Below are positions 24,170 through 29,279 of a DNA stretch of 29,279 bases, one piece after another. Both the position numbers and the translations under genes were made by a program. The notes beneath the pieces were generated by a model. It was not told where the DNA came from, made no database searches, and saw only the letters and a program-made list of their open reading frames with translations. This stretch comes from JAPLMI01 sp043798375 (GTDB lineage Bacteria; Omnitrophota; Gorgyraeia; 2-01-FULL-45-10): positions 1 to 29,279 of the forward strand of contig JAZDOS010000020.1 of assembly GCA_043798375.1 (NCBI GenBank), read 5' to 3'. Each line of letters begins with the position of its first letter. Within the stretch, counting starts at the first letter, position 1.

Positions 24170-24814
24170 GTGCCCAACTTAAAGGGAGACTTCACAAAAG
24201 AGGACCCCTGGCGTATATTCCGTATAATGAGCGAGTTCGTAGACGGTTTCGAGGAACTGTCCGATGTAAAGGAAGCCGTTTCGATATTCGGCTCCGCGAA
24301 GGCTCAGGCCTCAAACAGATTTTATAAAATCGCGGAAGAGACGGCCTCAAGGCTTGTGAGAAGCGGTTACGCCGTCATTACAGGCGCCGGCTCCGGAATA
24401 ATGGAAGCGGCGAATAAAGGCGCGAAGAAGGCAAGGGGCGAATCGATCGGGCTCAATATCCTTATACCGATAATGCAAAAACCGAATAAGTATATAACGA
24501 AACTCCTGGAATTCAAATACTTCTTCTGCAGAAAAGTCATGTTCGCGAAGTATTCGAAGGCCCTCGTCGCGTTTCCCGGCGGCTTCGGTACGATGGATGA
24601 GTTTTTCGAGGCGATAACGCTCGTCCAGACAAAACGTATAGAACCATTTCCCATTATTTTAGTCGGCAGCATTTACTGGAAGGGTCTAATTAAATGGATG
24701 GAGGATACGCTTCTGGCCAATAAGGCTATAACCAAATCCGACCTCAAGATCTTCTCCGTAGCAGATACCCCGCAGGAAGTCGTCACCATAATAAACAAAT
24801 TTTATAAGGGCTAG
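24170..24814 (+). CDS. LOG family protein (TIGR00730-like)
   Basis: 214 residues with the LOG/lysine-decarboxylase-like fold: VSIFGSAKAQ, GYAVITGAGSGIMEAANKGA and the hallmark PGGFGTMDEFFE (136-147). Characterised members are cytokinin riboside 5'-monophosphate phosphoribohydrolases or other nucleotide 5'-monophosphate nucleosidases (compare YgdH/PpnN), so a purine nucleotide-cleaving role is plausible. It has a GTG start with AAAGGA 8-13 bases upstream. It lies 12 bp after the ParA-CBM48 gene, in the same transcription unit. The exact substrate cannot be read from the sequence. Confidence 0.86.
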   Translation: MPNLKGDFTKEDPWRIFRIMSEFVDGFEELSDVKEAVSIFGSAKAQASNRFYKIAEETASRLVRSGYAVITGAGSGIMEAANKGAKKARGESIGLNILIPIMQKPNKYITKLLEFKYFFCRKVMFAKYSKALVAFPGGFGTMDEFFEAITLVQTKRIEPFPIILVGSIYWKGLIKWMEDTLLANKAITKSDLKIFSVADTPQEVVTIINKFYKG

Positions 24815-24980
24815 AAACAGCTATCCGCCTTCGCAATCAATTAGAAATATACGAGGTGCTTCGGCGGATTGTTTGCCTACATGCAATCGATAGCAAACAA
24901 AAAAAGGATGGCAACAGCGCTGTGTAGGTATCGTGTACCTTAGGCCCGAGAACGGGTCAATGGACTGTTGTCATCCATAT
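24815..24980 (+). ncRNA. Candidate structured small RNA or leader between the LOG gene and mnmG
   Basis: A 247-bp gap without an ORF contains successive stems: ATCCGCC/GGCGGAT (24823-24829 with 24863-24869), TTGTTTGC/GCAAACAA (24869-24876 with 24893-24900, sharing one base with the first), and a 12-bp stem GGATGGCAACAG/CTGTTGTCATCC (24906-24917 with 24965-24976, one G-U). The last encloses AGGTA/TACCT and GGCCCG-AGAA-CGGGTC hairpins, making a three-way junction. A possible promoter is TCGTCA (24780-24785), 17 bp, TATAAG (24803-24808). mnmG has its own promoter downstream, so this RNA may be separate. I could not match it to 6S, SRP, tmRNA, RNase P or a known riboswitch; the strand is assumed. 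Confidence 0.45.
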
Positions 24981-25024
24981 ATAAGTATACCTGATATTTT
25001 GAAAAAATCAAGTCCTTCGACCTA

Positions 25025-25053
25025 TTGACCGCTTCTATAACATAATGTATAAT
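25025..25053 (+). promoter_or_regulatory. Promoter of mnmG, predicted leaderless transcript
   Basis: TTGACC (25025-25030), 17-bp spacer, TATAAT (25048-25053). The expected start of transcription is about 25060-25062, on or next to the ATG at 25062, so the mRNA would have essentially no leader. No Shine-Dalgarno sequence is required in that case. Confidence 0.75.
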
Positions 25054-25061
25054 AAAGAGTT

Positions 25062-26858
25062 ATGAAAAAAGAATTTGACGTAATTATTATCGGCGCCGGT
25101 CATGCCGGCTGCGAGGCCGCACTCGCCTCGGCGAGGCTTGGCTGTAAGACGCTTATCTTGACGATGAACCTTGATACTATCGGGCTCATGTCATGCAACC
25201 CCGCAATCGGAGGGCTTGCCAAGGGGCAACTCGTAAAAGAGATAGATGCGCTCGGCGGCGAAACCGCGAAGGCAACAGACGCATGCGGCATCCAATTCAG
25301 GCTTCTAAACACCAGGAAAGGGCCGGCCGTAAGGTCTACAAGGGCCCAGGTCGACAGGCTCGCATACAGGCTCTATATGAAGTCTGTCATCGATGGCCAG
25401 CCCAACCTTGAAGTAAGGGAAGGCCTCGCCGAGAAGATCCTGGCCAAAAACGGTTCCGTATACGGCATAAGGACCTCGTCGAACGAGGAATTTTACGGTA
25501 AATCTCTTATAATAACACCCGGCACTTTTTTGAACGGCCTCATACATATAGGGCTTGAAAGCTTCCCGGGCGGTCGGATGGGGGAGAGGCATTCAAGCGG
25601 CCTTTCGGATTCCATCAAGGGCCTGGGCCTGAAAATGGGGAGGCTGAAGACCGGAACGTGCGCCAGGCTCGACGGCAAGACGATAAATTTCGATAGACTG
25701 GCCATCCAGCACGGAGATTCCGACATAACACCTTTTTCTTTTCAGACGAAAAAAATAACCAGAGCTCAGCTTCCCTGTTACATAACATATACCAATATTA
25801 AGACGCATGAAATCATAAGGGACAACCTCGGCAGGTCTCCGCTCTTTACGGGGATAATAAAGGGGACCGGCGCGCGCTACTGCCCGTCTATAGAGGATAA
25901 GATCTACCGCTTCCCGGGCCGCGATAAACACCACATATTTTTAGAGCCTGAGGGCATGAATACAACCGAATATTACCCGAACGGCATATCGACAAGCCTA
26001 CCCGTCGATGTCCAGGAAAAGATGGTAAATTCCATAGAGGGCCTTGAAAACGCAAAGATCACGAGGCCCGGTTACGGAATAGAGTATGATTATATCGATC
26101 CTACCCAGCTAAATCCTGCGTTGGAAACCAAAGCTGTATCAGGCCTTTATCTGGCGGGACAGATAAACGGAACTACCGGTTATGAGGAGGCGGCAAGCCT
26201 GGGACTGATGGCAGGCATAAACGCCGCGTTAAAAATAAAAGGTAAGATTCCTCTGATTCTCGGCCGTTCCCAGGCTTATATAGGAGTGCTTATAGACGAT
26301 CTGGTTACAAAAGGGACGAGCGAACCGTATCGCATGTTCACTTCGCGCGTGGAATACCGCCTCATGATCCGTGAGGATAACGCGGATCTGCGCCTTATGC
26401 CGCTCGGACGCGAGATCGGGCTGGTGAGAGAGGGAGTATATGCCCGCATGCTAAAAAAGAAGGCGCGCATAGAAGGCGAGATCGAAAGGCTGAAGGTTAG
26501 CCGTCTTGACAGGATATTGAGGCGCCCCGGCGTCTCATACGCAGAACTTTCTCGCAATAATAAAGAGGGTATGCTTTCGCAGGATGAGGCAAAAAGCGTG
26601 GAGATAGAAATTAAATATGAGGGCTTTGTCAAGAGGCAGCTTGCTGAAATAGGAAGGCTGAAAAACATAGAAAAGATAAGGATACCGGATACCGTCGACT
26701 ATAAGAACGTTCACGGGCTGTCTTCCGAAGTTAAAGAGAAGCTCTTGAAGATAAGGCCGGTAAACCTGGCCCAGGCGAGCCGCATATCCGGCGTAACGCC
26801 CGCAGCGGTGTCGATACTGATGGTACATTTCGATAAGCTGCGCCGGCTTCAACCATGA
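25062..26858 (+). CDS. mnmG: tRNA uridine-5-carboxymethylaminomethyl modification enzyme MnmG (GidA)
   Basis: A 598-residue FAD protein that, with MnmE, installs carboxymethylaminomethyl or aminomethyl groups at wobble U34 of tRNAs. The FAD site is IIIGAGHAGCEAALASARLG at the N-terminus. MnmG-specific segments are LMSCNPAIGGLAKGQLVKEIDALGG, GGRMGERHSSGLS, RLKTGTCARLDG, QINGTTGYEEAASLGLMAGINAA and FTSRVEYRLMIREDNADLRL; the C-terminal helical tRNA-binding domain (about 440-598) ends with ASRISGVTPAAVSILMVH. Slightly shorter than E. coli MnmG (629), as in many bacteria. No mnmE is in view. Its stop overlaps the next start (ATGA). Confidence 0.96.
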   Translation: MKKEFDVIIIGAGHAGCEAALASARLGCKTLILTMNLDTIGLMSCNPAIGGLAKGQLVKEIDALGGETAKATDACGIQFRLLNTRKGPAVRSTRAQVDRLAYRLYMKSVIDGQPNLEVREGLAEKILAKNGSVYGIRTSSNEEFYGKSLIITPGTFLNGLIHIGLESFPGGRMGERHSSGLSDSIKGLGLKMGRLKTGTCARLDGKTINFDRLAIQHGDSDITPFSFQTKKITRAQLPCYITYTNIKTHEIIRDNLGRSPLFTGIIKGTGARYCPSIEDKIYRFPGRDKHHIFLEPEGMNTTEYYPNGISTSLPVDVQEKMVNSIEGLENAKITRPGYGIEYDYIDPTQLNPALETKAVSGLYLAGQINGTTGYEEAASLGLMAGINAALKIKGKIPLILGRSQAYIGVLIDDLVTKGTSEPYRMFTSRVEYRLMIREDNADLRLMPLGREIGLVREGVYARMLKKKARIEGEIERLKVSRLDRILRRPGVSYAELSRNNKEGMLSQDEAKSVEIEIKYEGFVKRQLAEIGRLKNIEKIRIPDTVDYKNVHGLSSEVKEKLLKIRPVNLAQASRISGVTPAAVSILMVHFDKLRRLQP

Positions 26859-27796
26859 AACCATATAACGACTATAACACTTATCTTAAGAATAGATTCG
26901 GATGCAAAGTCTACAGGATCGGCCTCGATGCCGGCCTATCCTGCCCGAACCGCGACGGAACGAAAGGCATCGGCGGTTGTATATATTGCGACGCCTTGGC
27001 CTCAAGAGCGCCTTACGCGGATTCAAAGAATAGTATAGCCAACCAGCTTGCCGAAAGAATTAAATATTTAACGGAATCGATGGGCGCCGCAAAATTCATC
27101 GCCTACTTTCAGGCGTTCACCAACACTTACGCTTCAATAGAAACGTTAAAAAATATATACGACCAGGCGCTGGGGTTCAACGAAGTGGTAGGCATATCAA
27201 TAGGGACGAGGCCCGACGCCGTCGATCGGGATAAACTGGAACTGATCTCGTCATACAAAAAGCGGTTCGATGTCTGGATGGAATACGGGTTGCAATCTAT
27301 TCATGATAAGACTCTGGTCCGCATAAATAGGGCCCACAGTTTCGCAGATTTCCTGGAAGCCCTAAGGCTGACAAGAGAATTCGATATTCCGGTTTGCGCG
27401 CATGTTATATTGGGGCTCCCCGGCGAAACAAGGGCCGATATGATCAAAACGGCAAACTCCATCACCAACCTAAAGATCAATGCGGTAAAGATACACCTGC
27501 TGCATGTCCTGAAGGGGAGCCGACTGGAAGAGCTATACAATAAAGGAGAAGTAAGCGTCCTTGGGCAGGATGAATATGTAAATTTAGTATGCGATTTTCT
27601 GGAACACCTTTCCCCTGATATAATAATCGAGCGTCTAACGGGGGAGGGGACGGGATATAGCCATATCGCGCCTTTATGGGCCCTGGATAAAATAGGGGTT
27701 ATTAACAGGATAGGGGAGGAGCTCGCAAGGCGTAAAAGCCGTCAGGGGGCTAAATTCGAGTCCCGTCTTTCAGGATCGCGTTCTTGGGGATTATGA
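26855..27796 (+). CDS. yhcC: TIGR01212-family radical SAM protein (YhcC/YtqA-like)
   Basis: 313 residues. The family signature is GLSCPNRDGTKGIGGCIYCD, with the [4Fe-4S] cysteines C30, C42 and C45 in the C-x11-C-x2-C spacing typical of YhcC rather than the usual CxxxCxxC. Other matches are YFQAFTNTYA, VGISIGTRPDAVD, WMEYGLQSIHDKTLVRINRAH and HVILGLPGETR. The fold is an Elp3-like radical SAM barrel; the biological substrate is not established to my knowledge. Coupling to mnmG by a 4-bp overlap suggests a link to tRNA modification. The 3' end overlaps the convergent glgC by 47 bp. Confidence 0.9.
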   Translation: MKPYNDYNTYLKNRFGCKVYRIGLDAGLSCPNRDGTKGIGGCIYCDALASRAPYADSKNSIANQLAERIKYLTESMGAAKFIAYFQAFTNTYASIETLKNIYDQALGFNEVVGISIGTRPDAVDRDKLELISSYKKRFDVWMEYGLQSIHDKTLVRINRAHSFADFLEALRLTREFDIPVCAHVILGLPGETRADMIKTANSITNLKINAVKIHLLHVLKGSRLEELYNKGEVSVLGQDEYVNLVCDFLEHLSPDIIIERLTGEGTGYSHIAPLWALDKIGVINRIGEELARRKSRQGAKFESRLSGSRSWGL

Positions 27797-28967
27797 CAAT
27801 ACCGTCTCTTATGAAGTAATTCGGCCCGTCGAAATTCTTCAGCTTCTTAACGTTTGTTATAACAACGTTCTTTCCGATCCGCGCGTTCTTATCAACTATA
27901 GCCTTGTCGATGGACGTATTATCGCCTATGCCGACCCTGATCGGCTCTTTGGACCCGCGGCTTTCGTAGTAATCGGCGCCCATCAAAACGGTCCTTGAGA
28001 TACTGCAATTCTTCCCTATTATAGACCTTAAACCGACAATCGAATTCTTTATCTCGGCGTCGCGTATAACGCATCCTTCCGCCAGCATAGAAAGCCTGAT
28101 TTTACAGTTAAACGCCCTTGCGATAGGGAGAAACCTGGGCCTCGTAAATACGGCTCCTTCGTAGAGGAAAGAGAAATGCGGTTTTGACGAGGCCATCTCC
28201 ATATTCACGTCGTAAAAGTTCTTGATGGTGCCGACATCTTTCCAGTAATCGTTGAATATATACCCAAACCCATTCAGGCGCCTTATCGTATGCGGTATGA
28301 CCTCCTTACCGAAGTCCACATCATTCCCGTCAAGGGCCTTCAATAACGCCCTGGCATTAAATACATACACACCCATCGATGCGAGACAACGATGGCGCGA
28401 GACCATACCCTTCATCTCAGAACGCGTCCCGGGCTTCTCCTTGAATCCGGTGATCTTACCGGACCGGCCCAATTTCAGGATCCCGAGTTCGTGAGATTCG
28501 CTTTCTCTTACCGGTATCACGGAAATGGTGAAATCGGCTTTACTTTTCCTGTGAAAACCGATGAGGTCCCTGTAATCCATATTATAAAGATGGTCTCCCG
28601 ACAAAATCAGTATCTCTTCGTCGCCCTTTAATTCAAGATGGAATATATTTCTTCTTACAGCATCGGCCGGTCCCTGAAACCACGTCGTATTATCGACAGT
28701 CTGCTCGGCCGCGAGGATCCTCACAAAGGCCCTGGAAAAATAATCGAACCTGTAGGTATTGTTTATATGATTATTGAGGGACTCCGAATTGAACTGGGTG
28801 AGAACATAGATGTTCTTCAATCCCGAATGGAGGCAATTCGACACCGGTATATCTATGAGGCGGTATTTTCCTCCTATGGGAACAGCCGGTTTAGACCTGT
28901 ACATGGTAAGGGGAAACAGCCTTTTCCCCTGGCCTCCGCCCAATATCAGCGCAATCACTCTTTTCAC
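27750..28967 (-). CDS. glgC: Glucose-1-phosphate adenylyltransferase
   Basis: A 405-residue ADP-glucose pyrophosphorylase, which makes ADP-glucose from glucose-1-phosphate and ATP for glycogen synthesis. The N-terminal catalytic domain has LILGGGQGKRLFPLT, SKPAVPIGGKYRLIDIPVSNC, WFQGPADAVR, ILSGDHLYNMDY and FKEKP; the C-terminal left-handed beta-helix (SIVGLRSIIGKNCSI, VDKNARIGKNVVITN) ends in IIPKNAILKDGTRI. Sequence style is closer to cyanobacterial and plant enzymes than to E. coli GlgC. The start is GTG at 28967, and the predicted transcription start coincides with it. It is the only minus-strand gene of the window and overlaps the tail of the radical SAM gene. With the CBM48-bearing ParA nearby it indicates glycogen storage. 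Confidence 0.95.
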   Translation of the reverse strand: MKRVIALILGGGQGKRLFPLTMYRSKPAVPIGGKYRLIDIPVSNCLHSGLKNIYVLTQFNSESLNNHINNTYRFDYFSRAFVRILAAEQTVDNTTWFQGPADAVRRNIFHLELKGDEEILILSGDHLYNMDYRDLIGFHRKSKADFTISVIPVRESESHELGILKLGRSGKITGFKEKPGTRSEMKGMVSRHRCLASMGVYVFNARALLKALDGNDVDFGKEVIPHTIRRLNGFGYIFNDYWKDVGTIKNFYDVNMEMASSKPHFSFLYEGAVFTRPRFLPIARAFNCKIRLSMLAEGCVIRDAEIKNSIVGLRSIIGKNCSISRTVLMGADYYESRGSKEPIRVGIGDNTSIDKAIVDKNARIGKNVVITNVKKLKNFDGPNYFIRDGIVIIPKNAILKDGTRI

Positions 28968-28973
28968 ACTTAA

Positions 28974-29001
28974 ATTATATCACAAGAACCGTCAAAGACA
29001 A
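28974..29001 (-). promoter_or_regulatory. Promoter of glgC, predicted leaderless transcript
   Basis: On the minus strand, TTGTCT (29001-28996), 16-bp spacer, TATAAT (28979-28974). The end of the -10 box is 6 bases before the GTG start codon at 28967, so transcription should start at or within a base or two of the start codon. The -35 box is a 4/6 match. Confidence 0.6.
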
Positions 29002-29011
29002 GGGTGATACT

Positions 29012-29078
29012 GCTAATGACCGCTAATGACCGCGTAGGTCATATCGAGTCAATCTACCAACAGACCTGCGCGGTCATT
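29012..29078. repeat. Direct repeat and inverted repeat upstream of glgC
   Basis: GCTAATGACC is repeated in tandem (29012-29021, 29022-29031). The second copy overlaps the left arm AATGACCGCGTAGGTC (29025-29040), which pairs with GACCTGCGCGGTCATT (29063-29078) over 16 bp with one wobble and a 22-nt loop. No T-run follows. It lies between the two divergent promoters and resembles the other dispersed palindromes of this window. Confidence 0.8.
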
Positions 29079-29095
29079 GGGGGAGGTATTTAGCC

Positions 29096-29123
29096 TTGAC
29101 AGCTCGTAATTATCCTTTATAAT
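29096..29123 (+). promoter_or_regulatory. Strong rightward promoter for the gene beyond the window
   Basis: A perfect TTGACA (29096-29101) and a perfect TATAAT (29118-29123) with a 16-bp spacer. Start of transcription would be near 29130. An ATG at 29276 may begin the gene, giving a leader of about 145 nt, but the window ends there. Confidence 0.78.
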
Positions 29124-29185
29124 AATAGAATAGAAAACAAGCGTTGCGGTAATATGTCAACATAAAAATGAGAAGAATTTTTCGA

Positions 29186-29260
29186 TACGTTAGAGACGGT
29201 TGTTCTTAAAACCGGCCGTGATAGAACATGGCCTGAGTAAAGATCATCGATTCTAACGTA
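29186..29260 (+). promoter_or_regulatory. Folded leader RNA at the right edge
   Basis: TACGTTAGA (29186-29194) pairs with TCTAACGTA (29252-29260) to close a domain that contains CGGTT/AACCG (29197-29201 with 29210-29214) and GGCCGTG/CATGGCC (29214-29220 with 29227-29233, hexaloop ATAGAA). It lies downstream of the strong promoter at 29096-29123 and ends about 15 nt before a possible ATG at 29276. The hexaloop has A1 and G4, as in ANTAR targets, but only one such hairpin is seen. The ligand or regulator is unknown. Confidence 0.4.
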
Positions 29261-29279
29261 AACTAAAGACTAAAAATGG

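Noticed and set aside
24815..24980. Identity as 6S RNA, SRP RNA, tmRNA or a known riboswitch
   Set aside because: No long terminal pairing with a central bubble, no SRP domain IV core, no tRNA-like end and no recalled riboswitch core could be found by eye, so it is left unassigned.
24815..25061. Possible chromosome origin, since mnmG and a parA gene often flank oriC and DnaA-box sequences occur in the window
   Set aside because: No dnaA, dnaN, rpmH or parB is present. The two perfect DnaA-box 9-mers are far away (7568, 21367) and belong to repeat elements. This gap has no box cluster and no clear AT-rich unwinding region.
29168..29209. Arg-rich 13-codon leader peptide MRRIFRYVRDGCS
   Set aside because: No ribosome site precedes it and such a short frame is likely by chance; its codons also overlap the stem of the leader fold.

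Overview
The window reads as a chromosomal segment from an uncultivated, probably anaerobic bacterium. Gene content is housekeeping and nitrogen-centred: a bifurcating Nfn-type ferredoxin:NADP+ reductase, NADP-type glutamate dehydrogenase, carbamoyl-phosphate synthase (CPS) and purine synthesis. Nothing in the sequence fixes the phylum. The gene set, the ParA protein with a glycogen-binding domain and the many short palindromes and heptamer repeats would fit Candidatus Omnitrophota or a related PVC-side lineage, but that is a tentative guess.

Layout, left to right. 1-920: the end of pstB, then phoU (phosphate uptake control). 949-22209: one long rightward run with tight spacing and frequent ATGA/TAATG overlaps, starting at a strong promoter (TTGACA-16-TATAAT) and a structured leader. 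Its order is nfnA, nfnB/gltD-like, gdhA, carA1, a half-length carB1, yajQ, dusB, a small membrane protein, a DUF1846 protein, carA2, carB2, purF, guaA, purSL and purQ. It links ammonia capture and redox balance to carbamoyl phosphate, PRPP amidotransfer, FGAM and GMP synthesis. 22272-24814: a membrane-anchored protein, a ParA ATPase fused to a CBM48 glycogen-binding domain, and a LOG-family protein. 24815-24980: a noncoding stretch with several strong stems, a candidate small RNA. 25062-27796: mnmG and a TIGR01212 radical SAM gene. 27750-28967 (minus): glgC, overlapping the radical SAM gene tail to tail. 28968-29279: an intergenic region with divergent promoters, a large inverted repeat and a folded leader for a gene beyond the window.

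The most notable biology is a pair of CPS loci with complementary defects. Locus 1 has a CarA with an intact Cys/His/Glu glutaminase triad but only the N-terminal half of CarB. Locus 2 has a full-length CarB, but its CarA has lost all three triad residues (Ser, Tyr and Val in their places), like the Cys-to-Ser change in mammalian ammonia-dependent CPS I. Either the subunits are exchanged between loci, or the cell keeps separate glutamine- and ammonia-dependent activities.

A second theme is invasion by short repeats. Four loci carry tandem arrays with a 7-bp period, three of them translated in frame inside nfnA, purL and purQ. Several palindromes sit in or at the edges of genes, one inside purL and one forming the C-terminus and stop codon of nfnA. 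A shared element (palindrome plus the 14-mer ATTGTGGATAACTT, which holds a canonical DnaA-box sequence) lies directly before the start codons of yajQ and purQ, and its first copy supplies the stop codon of the half-length carB1.
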